Shown here piece after piece: positions 19,487 to 31,540 of a DNA stretch of 64,000 bases. Positions within the stretch are counted from its first letter, which is position 1. Every line of letters starts with the position of its first letter. Made by a program: the position numbers and the translations under genes. This DNA is from Shinisaurus crocodilurus. Its lineage: Eukaryota > Chordata > Lepidosauria > Squamata > Shinisauridae. Under the pieces are notes generated by a model. That model did no database searches. It was not told the origin of the DNA and saw only the letters and a program-made list of their open reading frames with translations. The stretch lies in NCBI GenBank assembly GCA_021292165.1, contig CM037877.1:33926197-33990196 (forward strand), read 5' to 3'.

Positions 19487-20380
19487 AGCAGCAGGAAAAA
19501 AGCAGGACTTCTAAAAGATGCTGGGGTGTGTGTGTGTGGTGTCACAGGGCTTAAGATTGGAAACTGGCAAAAGAATTGCCAACAGTCAGGGTAGTGTATA
19601 CAGTGCACAAATGCAACACACACACACACCATGTTCTATGCCAAGAAAAAATCAGTTTCTCCACCATGAATAAATTCTGCAAATGTTGCAAACTTGCATA
19701 CATATTTTGCATATTTCTCCATCTAGGAGTTAAGAGAAAGGAGTAGGTTCTATACAGACATTGAAACCCCCATCATGTGGAAGCTCTGCTCAGTTTCCCC
19801 CAGGCTTCTGAGATTTTGCCATGCACTGCCCGCATGATCTGAATAATTTCTCTATGTCTGTAGGCTCTAGAAATGTGCATTAAGAATAAAATTGAGATTC
19901 TCAGGATAAAAAATTCTGCACTTACGTGGTGTGAGAAGGGGCACCTGGAATACACATGATGTATGGTGCACATATAGTCTTTGAGGTGGGGTAAGGGTGG
20001 GTGTGGGGAAATTGGCATGTGAGACCATCGGGCACTGAAAAGCATCTACCCCTAAATTCACACTTAAATTATTTACATTTTTGTCCCTTTGGGTCTCTCA
20101 GCAAGTGTCTGTCCATTTGCTGCAAAACATTTGACACAGAAGAGAGAAAGAGAACGAGTGAGAGGAAGTTTTGGAAAATGTGCAGTCATGGAATAAAGTC
20201 TCCCCTCTTGATCATTTGAAGACTGAGAGCGGTGGCGGGACTTCCCTTTGCTACTGTTTTTAGATGGCTCGAGAAGGGACATGATTTGGTTTAAATGTGT
20301 GTGGGGGGGTCACAGGGAGGGGCTTGTGGATTTCATTATAGGCGCCTACCTTTCTGACTATAATTTGAGCACAATTGAAA
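19487..20380. other. No recognised feature
   Basis: No gene or repeat motif noted apart from a short GT run near 19526. Confidence 0.4.
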
Positions 20381-20384
20381 ACAG

Positions 20385-21322
20385 TGCCGGCCCCGGCCCT
20401 AGCGCCACTGTGGGCCCTGCAGCGTTGGGGCCAGAGTCTGATTCAGAGGTTGAGCAGGATGATTTAGAACCTAATCCAGTTGTGGGAAGCTCAGGGCCTG
20501 GTTGCTCAGCTCTGCCTAGCTTCCCATCTGATTGCAGGCTGAAGAAGGGTGATACTCCCTATCAGCCACAGCTGCAAGATTCAGCCTTGAGGGAGGCCTC
20601 TGATTGACAGCTGGGAAGTGTGAGAACCGAGCAGGAGGAAGATTCTGAGGGGAGGGGGTGTCTCCCAGGTCAAGGCATCAACTCAAGAGGGCAGAACAGG
20701 GATGCCCTCTTAGACATCGTGATTGCTTATAGGCCAGATTCTCCTGTCAGGCTAGATCAGTGTTCTCCAACCTTGGGTCCCCAGATGTTTTTGTCCTACA
20801 ACTCCCAGCATGCCCCAGCCAGCATAGCTATGCTGGCTGGGGCATGCTGGGAGTTGTAGGACAAAAACATCTGGGGACCCAAGGTTGGAGAACACTGGGC
20901 TAGATCATCTGAAGGAGAGCTCTAGCAGCCACTCCCCTGTACTTAAGCTGCTGCAGAGTCAGGAGAGCCTTTGCTGGGAACGTCTTAATTGCCCAAAATA
21001 CTTTCTTACCTGGACTTTTCGTGAATCCTGCACCGTTGTCTGCCTTGAATCCTGTACCACTGAGATCCTAACTTGAAATTGCTGGACATGAACTCTGGCT
21101 GTGACTGTGTGGATTCTTGCCTTGGGGCTTTCTCTTGAACAAAGCGAAGTGCCGATAGCCTCTGTCAAGGCTATTTGATTTACTGGGGTTTATAAATGCT
21201 GTAAGCTTTGCCGCAAGGTCTGGGAAGCTGGTCTGTGTCACCTAATCTGCTGCAATAAAGAGTGTTGCTGAATTTTGTGTCCTGTGCGGGGTTGCCAGCA
21301 TGTCAGAAAGTCGGGCCTGACA
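20385..21322 (+). mobile_element. Solo LTR (retrovirus-like or Gypsy), with nested palindromic element
   Basis: The segment starts TGCCGGCCCC and ends GGGCCTGACA, the short inverted TG..CA ends of an LTR. Flanks AACAG and GACAG agree in four of five bases, consistent with a 4-5-base integration duplication. A polyadenylation signal AATAAA lies at 21254-21259, with a GT-rich stretch after it, as in an LTR R/U5 boundary. Without the 140-bp insertion and its duplication the LTR is about 790 bases. No gag, pol or env sequence adjoins it, so it is the product of LTR-LTR recombination. I cannot decide between an endogenous retrovirus and Ty3/Gypsy. Confidence 0.7.
20758..20897. mobile_element. Perfect 140-bp palindromic hAT-like element
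   Basis: Both 70-base arms (20758-20827 and 20828-20897) are exact reverse complements with no spacer, starting CAGTGTTCTCCAACCTTGGG. Exact 8-base duplication GGCTAGAT at 20750-20757 and 20898-20905. It lies inside the solo LTR, so it is younger than that. Relatives are at 43188, 46207 and 54337. Confidence 0.92.
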
Positions 21323-22965
21323 GACAGATGCTTTCAGCTCCCAACCTGCTTTGTGTAATATCTTGCCTGATGAAGAAATCTGGAGATCTTGAAAGCTTGC
21401 ACATTTTTGGTGACCTTTTGGTCAGCCTAATCAAGGTATTACACTAACATGGATTTGGGAACCTTTCTTTCTTTTCTTCTTATATATTTATTTAAAACGT
21501 TTCTATCCCACTCTTCAGTCAAAAGACCCCCAGAATGGCTTACAAGAAACAAAACTCAGACAGTCCCTGCCCTCAGGCTCACAACTGGAAAAGATACGCG
21601 ACACAAGGAACAGGATTGGGAGGGTGGGGAAGCATGGTGGTGATGCTTGATTCTGTTGCCTAGATGGATGGGAATATATCAATTGAACTCAAGTTTGCAC
21701 TACATCAATTGTCCTTCTGGGCTGGCCTGTTCTTTGCTGGTCTGTTCCTCTTATCTTCCTTCTCTTCTGCAGTTTCTCTTCTTTTGAGTTCAAGCCTAAC
21801 TTTTCTGATGGCCGACACAGATACGTTTGTTTTCTGTATGACCTTCAGAAAGAGAGTGTCTATCCAGTTGCCAAGGTGGGGAAGTGGCACCTTCTCATTG
21901 TTTGCTATTAGCGCTAAGGAACAGAAGCCAGGATAACAGCAACAGGATGATCATTAAAAGAAAAACATTTCTAGACGTTATCCAATTCCAAAAATGTTAG
22001 CAGAATGGAATAGGATCATGAACGACTGCCAAAACATTGTGAATCATGGACAATTACATCCAGAATTTGTTTTGCCATCAGAAATGAAATTTGCAAAAGA
22101 AGCCAAAGCCGGGAGCCAGGGACTGCAAACTAGATTAGGATGGGCGGGGGGAGAGAGAGAATGGCCTTTTCTAAATCATTGGAGAAAGTGTTCAAGGACA
22201 GTTTATCCTTGCAATAATGTGATCTGTTTAGCCTTGCTGCTGCCTATCTGTGAGCCACATACCACGATCCTGGTCTACATACGATGGTCATGTAATTTAA
22301 AGCTGCCAGGAGTGAGTGAATTAAGTTGCACACCCAGGTCTCTAGTACAGGATGTAATTTTAGCCGGGCCATTTATTCATTTCAGACTCGTAAAAAGCAG
22401 ACAGAGAAAGATTATCAGAAGTAGAGCGCAGAGTGGTGTTCGTTCATGTTTGCACACGCACTCAGGGCTTGTTGGGAAAAAAAACACATGCTTGGGTTTT
22501 TCTTGGCCAAATAATTTAAATAGCTTCAGCTCACTGTCTGATAGGTAAACATAATAAATCAAGTGCACATTTGGAGGCAAAGCAACCTGATTGCTCTGAT
22601 AAGCAAACCAACCTCCACACTGATTTCCTTTTTAATCCATTCCTCTCTTCACATGCTCCAGTAAAGCTGTTGGAAAGCACAGCGGGGTATCTCACCCTTG
22701 GCTTACATGCCCTATGCCAAGTCCATGAAGTGTGACCCTGCTACAATCTAGCTATGGATATGGAAGTCTGTCTCTTTTGCCTCGCAGTCTGAACTGATAG
22801 CAATGAAATGGAATGGAATGTGTGGCATATATGCTGCCAGAGGAAGTAAATACTGAAGCATAATGAGAGGTGGGAGTGGGCTTGCTAAATTGGAGCGTGT
22901 TAGTTTGGAGGTGACAGTGGTTGGATGTGTGCCACATAGAAGGCCTTCGAGAATCTTCAAGTCCG
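21323..22965. other. No recognised gene; AT-rich, repeat-poor
   Basis: The longest frame (21994-22548, 184 codons, plus) shows no family motif, and its start and end do not coincide with any splice or polyA pattern I trust. The stretch 22000-22680 looks low in interspersed repeats. Confidence 0.4.
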
Positions 22966-23166
22966 GGTTCTAGTCCCCACACAGCCGTGAAACTCACTGA
23001 GTGACTTTGGGCCAGTCACGGACACTCAGCCTAACCTACCTACCTCACAGGGTTGATGTGAGGATAAAATGGAGAGGAGGATGAGGATTATGTAAGCCGC
23101 CTTGGGTTCCTTGCAGGAAAAAAGGCAGGGTATAAATATAATAAATAAATAAATAAATAAATAAAT
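22966..23166 (+). mobile_element. Sauria-type SINE, head truncated
   Basis: Starts at the B-box region 'GGGTTCTAGTCCCCAC' and runs through the body to 'GGTATAAATATAATAAATAA' with a long ATAA tail (23140-23166). Confidence 0.85.
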
Positions 23167-23175
23167 ATCGCTTAA

Positions 23176-23300
23176 GGGTGAAGAACTTTTTTCAGCCAGA
23201 GGGCCAAATTCAATTTTGGAGAAGCTCTCCGGGGGGGTCACATTCCAATTGGTGGGTGGGGCAGAAAACCAAAGAGGCAGGGCCAAAGGCAAAAGGGATG
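23176..23300. mobile_element. Fragment of a hAT end (GGGTGAAGAAC type)
   Basis: 'GGGTGAAGAACTTTTTTCAG', 'AGAGGGCCAAATTCAATTTT' and 'GGGGTCACATTCC' match the right end of the element at 42572-43498 read on the other strand. Confidence 0.55.
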
Positions 23301-23621
23301 GAGCCAAAATGTAAAAGTGTCCAGCATATTTAAACTTAAAGCTCTCACTACCAGCAACTAAACTTCGGAGAGGCATTTCAACCTTTTAGAACGGTGGGGG
23401 GGGGGCACATGCAAAACCCAGGAAATCACCCAGCAATCTATGGTTGGGACTGGAAGCAAAGGTGGTCAGGCCAGGGAAACGGTGTGTGGCCATCTGGGGA
23501 AGCCTGGATGGCTGGGTTGGGACACCGTGAGATCTGGCTTTGGCTCCTGGGCCTGATATTCCTCACCACTGGTATAGCCTGAGGTCTCCTGCGACAGAGC
23601 CATGCTGACGCAAAACACGGG

Positions 23622-23735
23622 CAGGCACCCTGGTGCCCTTCAGAGGCTCTGGACTTCCAGTCCCACAATCCTTTCCCAATGGCCATGTTGGCTGGGGCTG
23701 ATGGGAGTTGTAGTCCAAAACATCTGGCAGGCATG
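23622..23735. mobile_element. Short palindromic hAT-like element, partial
   Basis: Core 'CTGGTGCCCTTCAGAGGCTC', 'CCAATGGCCATGTTGGCTGG' and 'GGGAGTTGTAGTCCAAAACA' belong to the CAGCCTTCCCCAACC family; the outer ends are lost. Confidence 0.65.
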
Positions 23736-23789
23736 TTGCCCTTGAGGGCAGTCTGAAAATTTGATCTGGTCCAGAATTACCTTTTCATT

Positions 23790-24230
23790 ACACGGAAGCA
23801 GGCATGCTCCACTGTACGCTAGATTGTTTCCAGGCCAAACTCAAGGTGATGAACTCAGTCTTTAAAAAGCTATATGTCCTGGTTCCAAAATACTTTCAGG
23901 TCCACCTTCTCTCATATATATCCCTTATTCAGATGGTGGTGGCACCCAGAGCAATGTCATTTTTAGAGCAGGTGCCAGGATTGTGAAACTCCCTCTGGAG
24001 AAAGGCTTGTTCTATGTATGTCATAGAGGCCTTTTTTTTTTACATCTAGGCCTTTGTTCTGCCTGGTCTGGTGTTCATATATGGTCTCTAATCTGATGCT
24101 GTTGTATTTTTAGGTGTTCTTGTTCTCGGATGCTAGCTTCAGAACAAAGATGTTTTAAATTAAACTCTTTTTATTGTATTTTAATTTCCTGTTATAAACC
24201 ACTTTGAGCACCAGTCACTCCGACTGGTTT
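23790..24230 (+). mobile_element. Old L2-type LINE 3' end
   Basis: Translated pieces such as CFQAKLKV, FKKLYVLVP and VAPRAMSFL follow the order of the L2 C-terminus (FQ.KLKVL..KALYGLGP.YL...), and they are followed by a T-rich 3' UTR ending in 'ATAAACCACTTTGAGCACC'. Strongly diverged compared with the copy at 58.6 kb. Confidence 0.55.
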
Positions 24231-24239
24231 TTTTGCTCA

Positions 24240-24560
24240 CAAAACATGCTCACAAAACATGTGAGTATGTCCCGTTTGAAGCTCCAAATGTGAGTGCGAG
24301 CACATGTCCACCGAGAATTTTTGCAAATTGTCAAACATGTGCTTGCATTTGTCTCATTTCTATTCCCAGTTTATTTGCACAAATTTCCTAATTTGCAGAA
24401 ATTCCCCCAGTAGATGGAATCAGCCCCACTTTAGTCCATGGAGGAAATTTGCACAAATTAGGAAATCTGTATAAATTTTGGGAGATTTGCACAAATTTTG
24501 AGAGATTTGCCCAAATCTCCTGGTTGATCGCTGCCTGATCTGCACAAATTTCCCTTTCGT
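24240..24560. repeat. Short tandem-like GATTTGCACAAATTT motif cluster
   Basis: Variants of 'TTTGCACAAATT' recur at least six times between 24365 and 24560, alternately on both strands, giving local inverted repeats. Confidence 0.55.
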
Positions 24561-24887
24561 GCAAAGCAAGCAGCGACTGCAAACACAAACAGGAATCAGG
24601 CATGAGACGAGAGGCAAGATGATGTTTGGAGAATCCTAGCAATTTCAAATATCGTTTGTTTGCCTATTACATCCCCTTATAACATATCAATCCAAGAAGA
24701 GAGAGAATATGTGGGGACAATCTCCTGCTTGTGAGGAATGTGCTATTGTAATGATAACCCTTTGGATCCTCTTGCAAATAAATATGAAGTTAGTGCTGCA
24801 AGCTGGGAGAAACTGAGACTTCAAAATGATCAGGTGAACATTTGGTAGGTGAAGGAACATTGGTGGGAACACATTGTTCTTTGAGAG

Positions 24888-24888
<1 letters not shown>

Positions 24889-24920
<32 letters not shown>
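24889..24920. repeat. (GA)n microsatellite
   Basis: About 16 GA units. Confidence 0.95.
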
Positions 24921-24922
<2 letters not shown>

Positions 24923-26067
24923 TTCATTTATTTACCACACCTCACTGTGTATCTCTAGATCTCACTGCCTCAAGTAGAATGCCTACAGGAAGGGGCACCT
25001 TACCAAGAAAGTTGGCTCTAATGTGGTAACTAATGTGGAACAGGACCTCAGGGTACATGAGAGTTCATCTAGTATGACTGAGGTGTGATATTGCAGCACA
25101 AATCTAAAGCCAGAAAAGATACCATAGCAGGAGTCTAATATCATTCAGGTGTGATATTGTATAACTTCTATTTGGAATAATGAACTCATCCTTTACTACA
25201 TTTATCACGCTGGTTTGTATCATACAGGCTACTTAGTCCTTGGACAACTAAAGAGGTTTGAAAGATGATCAATTAAAAGGAAGCCATGCAAAGACATAAA
25301 AGCCCAGATTTGAACACTACTTTATAACTATTTATCATGCAACCTCTCCATTAAAAAAAAATTGAGCTTATCCAAAATGGCATTTTAATCACTTTACTTT
25401 ATTACATTGGAGAATTTTATGGACATCTTTCTTTCTGCCAAGAAACATTATTTCTTGAATTTTCTGAGCTCTTGGAAGGTGTTCCCATTCTGTCCAGTTT
25501 CTGAAAACTATCCTTGCGTTTGAGGCAGACCTAAAACAAGCCTGAAGAGTTGATGCAGACATATAGTACACAGTACAATTATAATATGTGAAGCTTCCTA
25601 AAACTAGGCACTATATGAAACAAATAAAAAGAAGGCTCCATCCAATGAGACAAAACCAAAAACACCTAAAACTAAAAAGCTAAAAATTAGAAGAGAAGGT
25701 CCAAAACAATTAGACATAAGCAAGCTGAAATAAATGAGTTGTAAGGCATTAAAAAAAAAAGCAATTAAACTAATATTTGGTAAAAGAAATATGTGTTTTA
25801 ACAAGCAACAGAGAAACAGAAGAATGCAAAGAGCGAGAAGGAGAACATAAAGAAATCAGAGACGAAAGATAAGCATGAGATAGAGAATGAATGTATTTTA
25901 AGGTAGGACACAGAATCTTAAATTGAATGAAAAAGGGAAAGGTAACATGAAGGGGAAAAATAATAAGTGGAGAAAGGTTATAATATTCGCACATGGAAAA
26001 AAATAGGGGGGGGGCAGAATGCAAAACAGAAACAAAAGGCTTAGGGTGGGAATTGGGGAGATCGACT
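24921..26067. other. No recognised gene; becomes A-rich from 25600
   Basis: 25600-26760 is markedly A- and AG-rich on the plus strand. It resembles neither a recognised LINE ORF1 nor any gene I can name. Confidence 0.4.
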
Positions 26068-26215
26068 TAAAGAGCATTGCCATCTTTCAACCAGGACAAA
26101 ATAAGATGATGAAACAAAGCAAAAGCTGAATCAACAGGAAGGAAATACCAAATGCATAGCAATATTGGACAACTGAAAATGAAAAGACTTAGCCAATGAT
26201 GATATCTGAGGGAAA
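26068..26215 (+). repeat. Direct duplication, first copy
   Basis: Phrases 'AACCAGGACAAAATAAGATG', 'GGAAATACCAAAT', 'ACTTAGCCAATGA' and 'ATCTGAGGG' recur in the same order and spacing at 26535-26695, about 470 bases downstream. Confidence 0.75.
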
Positions 26216-26534
26216 AAAGAAAGAGCAGAATAACAACAAAATGTCTAGCTTGAGGAAAAAGAGAAATGGCAATGCCACCAGTTGGCAAAGTAATAGAAGG
26301 AATGGGCAAAGAAAGATTAGTCAGTCAGAAAAATAAAAATACTGACTTCAAAGAATGAGCAGGCAATCATGAAGAAATCGCACTAAGTCAAGAAGAAAGA
26401 TCAACAAATGAAAAATATGAAAAATGGGAAGCAGAAAGAAAGAACTTGAACATCGTCAGCATAGATGTGATAATTAATACCAAAAAGACAGAAATAAGGG
26501 TTAAACTAGACATTATGTTAATTGCGCAACGAAG

Positions 26535-26695
26535 AACTGACTCAAAGGGCATTGTAATCATTGAACCAGGACAAAATAAGATGACACATCAAAGTAAGGG
26601 CAGAATTAACAGAGAGGAAATACCAAATCTGTAGCAATATTTGACAATTCAAAATGACAGAACTTAGCCAATGACGACATCTGAGGGGAAAACAG
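26535..26695 (+). repeat. Direct duplication, second copy
   Basis: Colinear with 26068-26215 with substitutions and small indels. The period of about 470 bases suggests a tandem duplication of a larger unit that has partly decayed. Confidence 0.75.
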
Positions 26696-27094
26696 AAAAG
26701 AAAACTTGCACAACTGTGTGTGTATTAAAAAATATACTAGGGTGGGGCTCTTGAATTTTCTCACTGGGACCACAGAGCATGAGGAAAGGAAGGTTTAACC
26801 CTTTCCTCCTTAGCCATGATCCCAAAGAATCCCATGATCTCGCCACCCCCCACGCAGCAATTAGCTTTAGCAATTAGGGTGGGCTTGGGGGAACAAGGAG
26901 GCTTAGGATCTTGCAGATCCACAATCTCCCCCAACATGCCCCCAGAACACCTTGTTCTGATCCCCACCACCCACAGAACACCACAGGTAGGACATCAACA
27001 GCAGTAGAGCATCACCACACTGGAGAGGCCTCTGCCTGTGGACATCCCTTTCCACCTGTGGAGAGGGAGGTCCAAAGCATCCTACAGCATCAAG

Positions 27095-27420
27095 GATAGG
27101 CATGGTCAGGCACCTGCCAAGGACCCACATCCCAAGAGAGCCCCCTGACAAGATTCCCCTGGACTTGCTCCTCCTCTTCACCATTGCAAACTGCTCGTTC
27201 ACTTGCTCTGGCCCACACACCAGTGGTGGTGAGAAGGAGGAGCAGTAGATGCCACTGCCTAATCGCTCACCGGCTCTCTGTTAAGCAAGCAAGTGGTAGC
27301 AACGAATCAGGAGACAGAGGAGGAGGAGCAATAGCAGCTGGTGACAATGGTGACGAGAAGGTAGACTCAGTAAATGAGGGGGTCCATTGAGGGTGCCTTG
27401 CCCAAAGGCCATCAAAAACC
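27095..27420. repeat. Unnamed dispersed repeat D, copy 1
   Basis: Shares an ordered set of phrases with 36255-36545: 'GGCACCTGCC', 'GAGCCCCCTG', 'TTCACTTGC', 'GCTCTGGCCC', 'GTGGTG', 'GAGGAGCAG' and 'GCAAGCAAGTGGTAGCA'. Frames are incidental. Confidence 0.6.
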
Positions 27421-29100
27421 TGGAGCCAGCACTGCCTCCGACACCCTCTCAGGAAGGATAGGATTGCTCCCTAAATGCATTTACTCTGAAAACATACCTT
27501 TCTAAATGTACTTTTCTCTCAAAATATGCATTCTTAAATGCATTTTGACACACTGTTTGAGCTGAGAACTGCACTGGAACATTCAGGCAGTACAAATGCC
27601 CATGGATAAGTAAGTTCTGGTCCTCACATTACTCTGGGAGGTGAAAACAGGTCAGGTCATATCAGAATTCACAACAATTGAATTCCTCAAGTGTCCCTAG
27701 AGAAAACAACAGATTCAAGTAATTTAGAAACAAAATAAGGGATAATGATTCACCTACAAGGAAGAATCAAGAGTAGTTGGGTGTTGTTGTTTACAGGAAG
27801 AAAAATAAAGCAGATTTTAACTCGAAGGAAATCTACTGGGAGCCAATAAAAAAGAAAGAAAAAAGAAAGAAATATAAAAGAGCTGGAATTATCTGGATGG
27901 TGGTGAAGGAACAGGGTCAACAGTGATAGTCTTGGACCAAGTAGTCTCAATTTCACCTTCAGTGCTTGCTCACTTGACCAGGTACACTGTTACACAGTAA
28001 AGGTTTTGCATTTGTCTGCATCTTTGCTACATTTCCTCACCACAGTTCTGCACCCTGTCATTCCCAATTTCTGATAAAACTCCGACAAATTATCCCTTTA
28101 GGCATAGACTGACAATGTGTTCATTTGAGAGGTCTTATATTTGGGGGGTAATGTGTGTTCGGGAGCCGTGTTTTCTTACATCAGGTTTCAGTTCTGAACT
28201 GCTGGGTGATGAATGAGATACATATAAAGATATTGCACGCTCTGCTCTCATTGGTTGACAGCTAAGCCTACCAGATGGCTCAGTAAAAAGATAAGCAGCA
28301 GGATAAATTTGCCCTCAATAACATCCTGGCAGCAGCACCCATGGAAATGAAGTGTGCAACATGTAAAATGAAAGAGAGAGAGAGGTGCACTGGATACTCA
28401 ATTGGAAGAGGAAGGAAGCCGCATGAGATTTAGGGGCGGAAAGGGCTCTGCATTTGTTGTGTAACAAACTTCACTGTAGCCTCTAACATTCTGCTTCTTT
28501 AATTAACTTGGGAGTAGTGACTAAAATATTCTACACTTGTGACACCGCTATCCAAAGGCTGATCTCACCTGCCTGTTCATTTCTACATTCAATTACGGCA
28601 ACATCAAATGGTGACTTGCATGTGTGAGACACAACCAATGCTGTTGGTGCTGCTGCACTGCCAAGTGCCATATGGAAGGTGATGGAGAAGGTGCGTGGGA
28701 TGTCTTTGGGCGCCAATGAGTCCACACATGGCAGGGCAACCCTTCACTGGTCTCAGCAAAAACATCAGTGACTGTGGGAAAGGGGCTGCGTGGGAAGCAG
28801 GGCGCTGCCATGGCTCTGCCTTAATCGTTAGAGTAGCCTCCTCCATCGGAGGCTGGGTCTTCTCTCAGTCAGCCCCGTTGAGCCTTCCCAGGACTCTCCT
28901 GATAGTGGCCCTGCTGGGAACATAAGCGAAGTCCGGCCCAAGCCTTGGCCCTAAGCAACAGTTCACCTGTTGCCAACGATGTGCTCCAGGTCTCGCTTGG
29001 GTCTCTTCTGCCCATGCTGCTGCCTTCCCTGCCTTTAGCCTTATGCTGCCACAACCTGCTTCTAAGAACATGTTCCCTGCTCCTCTGGATACATTCATTG
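27421..29100. other. No recognised feature
   Basis: Includes repeat-poor sequence at 27.9-28.5 kb. The minus-strand frames at 28.5-28.85 kb (up to 80 codons) have no motif I recognise. Confidence 0.4.
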
Positions 29101-29102
29101 GC

Positions 29103-29290
29103 TGGGGTCACAGCATGACACGACGACCCATTGTGGGGGACAAGCCACAGTGTTGAGCGAACCCGGACCATTTCCTGCAGAGTGCCGTCGTGTTCATGGG
29201 CAACGAGCCACCCTAATGACCTATGGCTTGTTGGAGGGGCTGTTGTGCCCACGATGGGTTGTCGTGTTAGTCCGAACCCAGGCAACCGAC
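29103..29290. mobile_element. Divergent inverted-repeat element related to 13578-13899
   Basis: 'TGACACGACGACCCATTG' on the left and 'GATGGGTTGTCGTGTTAG' then 'TCCGAACCCAG' on the right mirror each other and resemble the ends of the 13.6-kb element. Confidence 0.5.
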
Positions 29291-29994
29291 CCCGTCATGG
29301 GTACCAGGAACCAGCAAGTGCATTTTTTGGTAAGAGTGGCAAAACCCCTTGCCGCTCTTGCCAAGCTCACCTGGACCACCACCAGTGCCAGCCACCGCAC
29401 AAAGTGCCCAAGCGGCACCTTGGGACAATTGGTACTGGCTCCATACCCCCACACACCATGATTGCAAGCCCTTTTGTGCTCGCCATGGCTTTTTTGTCCC
29501 TTTTACCCATTCCCCCCTCCCAGAGATCACGAAAAGCAATCTCCAATTTGAGAGCTAGGGACAGCCCCTTCAAAGTGCCCAAGCGGCACATTAGAAGGGC
29601 TGTCACTGGTTTGCCACCCTGTTTTTAAAAAATGTTTGTGCCCCAAATGTGTGCAAATGTTTTCATATTTTTTTTAGTCTGACTTGCGCACATTCACAGA
29701 TCCAAAATGGCATGCCTCGCCTGGGCAGTGTTGGGCGGGGGGGGGAGGAGGTCTGCTGTCAAAGTGCAGCACGCCCCCTCATGGACATTGATCCAGAAAG
29801 GCTGCCAATACCTTTATTTTTCACTTTGGTTTGTCTTGACATCTGTCAAAAGGTGAGCTGTCAAGAGAAACCAAAGCTAGTGATCTTTGCTCTCCAAAAG
29901 GGAGTGGCCACTAGATCACCCCCTTCACAGCAAGACACTCAAGGGATGTTGTTGGGTTTTTTGGATTTTTTGGACCTGGCTCCTCTGAGGGTTC
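29291..29994. other. No recognised feature
   Basis: No supported gene; overlapping frames on both strands here lack family motifs. Confidence 0.35.
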
Positions 29995-30345
29995 TCTCAC
30001 TTTTCCACCCTTTCCCAAGACTCTAGGTGCTCAAGAAAGTGGGAAAGTGTGTGAACCACCCCCTTTTTATGGGAGCTATCAGTTTTGACAGCTAGCTATC
30101 AAAACTGTGGTTCCTTTTAAAAGGGGTTTGTTTGTTTTTTGGACAGGGCTCTCCATGGTATCTTGACAACATATGTCCCTGTCTGCATATGTCCCTGTCA
30201 AAAAAAACCATGGGGAAGAACCCTGTCAAAATAACCCTTTTAAAAGGAACCGGAATTTTGACAGCTAGCTGTCAAATCTCCGTTCTCTTGTAGCAGGCGG
30301 TGGCTTGCACTTTTCCATCTTCCCAAGCACCTTGGGTGGAAAAGT
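29995..30345. repeat. Large imperfect inverted repeat
   Basis: The left side 'TTTTGACAGCTAGCTATCAA' and 'GGTTCCTTTTAAAAGGGG' is mirrored by the right side 'CCCTTTTAAAAGGAACC' and 'TTTTGACAGCTAGCTGTCAA'; farther out 'CTTTTCCACC' pairs with 'GGTGGAAAAG'. The centre is near 30165-30190. It may be a non-autonomous DNA element with ends not defined. Confidence 0.65.
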
Positions 30346-31394
30346 GAGAGGTCTGCAGGGCAGTTGGCGCTGCTCCCCATCCCCCAGCATCACTCTGCCT
30401 CATTCTGCCTAATTGGGAGTGCAGTGCTGGTCCTGCTCACTCACCACACTGGAGGCCTTGAAGCCAGAGGGTCATCATGGGCCTAGCACAGCCCAGAGGC
30501 CACTGGACACCTCGGGCCTTGCCCAAGCAGGCCTAGCCATGCTTTCGATCTCTTCACTCTGGAGTTTTTGGCAGAGCAGAAAGAACCTTTTCAGCACTTC
30601 AGCACTAGTTTCAAAATACTTATTAAAAATAGGATAGTGATATATACAACACTGTAGAGGAACATTCTGTCTGGCCCCTTTTTGGAAAGGAGTATAATTT
30701 TATTTTACTCTTTAAAGAGAAACAAAGAAACAAGAATTCTTTGTGGGACTTTTTCCAAGCCAGGATAAAGAAGCTAGAAGATACTGCACTAAATCCCAGT
30801 CAAGACTGCAAGCAGTTATTAGACAGAAAATAGAACAGACTTTTAAAAAGATTTCAAGATTGTACAGGAAAGAATTGATAGATCTCCAAAAGTGAAGGTT
30901 AAAAGGTATTAAAACATGCAGAGACTAAGAGAGCAAGTGAAGATCCGGAGGCAAGCACAGGCAAATAAAACCAAACGGCTGTTGGAGGAACTCTGCATAA
31001 ACTGTGCCAGTACGTCCTGCCCTCTGTGCAGGGGCAATTGAGGGCACCCTTAGAGAAAACAAGCAGAGTCCTTAGGAAGAAAAATCTCTGTAAAATTACC
31101 AACGATCCAAAAGACAGCTAGCCGTTCAGCATATTAACAGGCTTCAGCAAAACCGTCAAGTAATTAGGGTTACAGCCTTGTGCAGACTGCACACAGACTG
31201 ACTTCTGAGTTCATTGGATTAAGCTGTAGGGCTATGTCCCTGAGCAAACGGCCAAGGTATTCACTCTGCCCATGTGTAGCCACATTCAGAGGATTGTGGG
31301 AAATGGCCATCAGCAGCCTTGCATCATATCAGGGACAGGGTGGGGCCAAAGCAAGTGTACTCAAATCCAAACGTGGGCTGTTTCTTTTCAGCCC
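30346..31394. other. No recognised feature
   Basis: Nothing supportable seen on either strand. Confidence 0.4.
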
Positions 31395-31540
31395 AGGGTC
31401 CTTGAGCTCGGAGCAGGGTGGCCATGCATCCTACTATACAGAAGGACAGTGCTCTGTTTGAAGGGCTGTCAGAGTACAGTCCTCGATTCGAAGGCATCCT
31501 TTCTTTGAAGGGCTGTCCTGTCCAAGTACAGTTTAAGGAT
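31395..31540. repeat. Unnamed dispersed repeat E
   Basis: 'GGTGGCCATGCATCCTACTA', 'CTGTTTGAAGGGCTGT' and 'AGTACAGTC' are found inverted at about 50285-50360 ('CCTTCAAACAGAAGATTG', 'AGTAGGACACATGGCCACCC'). Confidence 0.5.

Noticed and set aside
21994..22548. 184-codon plus-strand frame in repeat-poor DNA
   Set aside because: No recognisable domain and no supported splice or promoter context. Its length is possible by chance in 64 kb; a homology search would be needed to revive it.
24240..24560. CRISPR-like array from repeated GCACAAATTT words
   Set aside because: Units vary in sequence, spacing and strand, and the window is clearly vertebrate DNA.
28531..28846. Minus-strand frames as a possible processed pseudogene
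   Set aside because: Several short overlapping frames, with no motif and no poly-A or target duplication seen.
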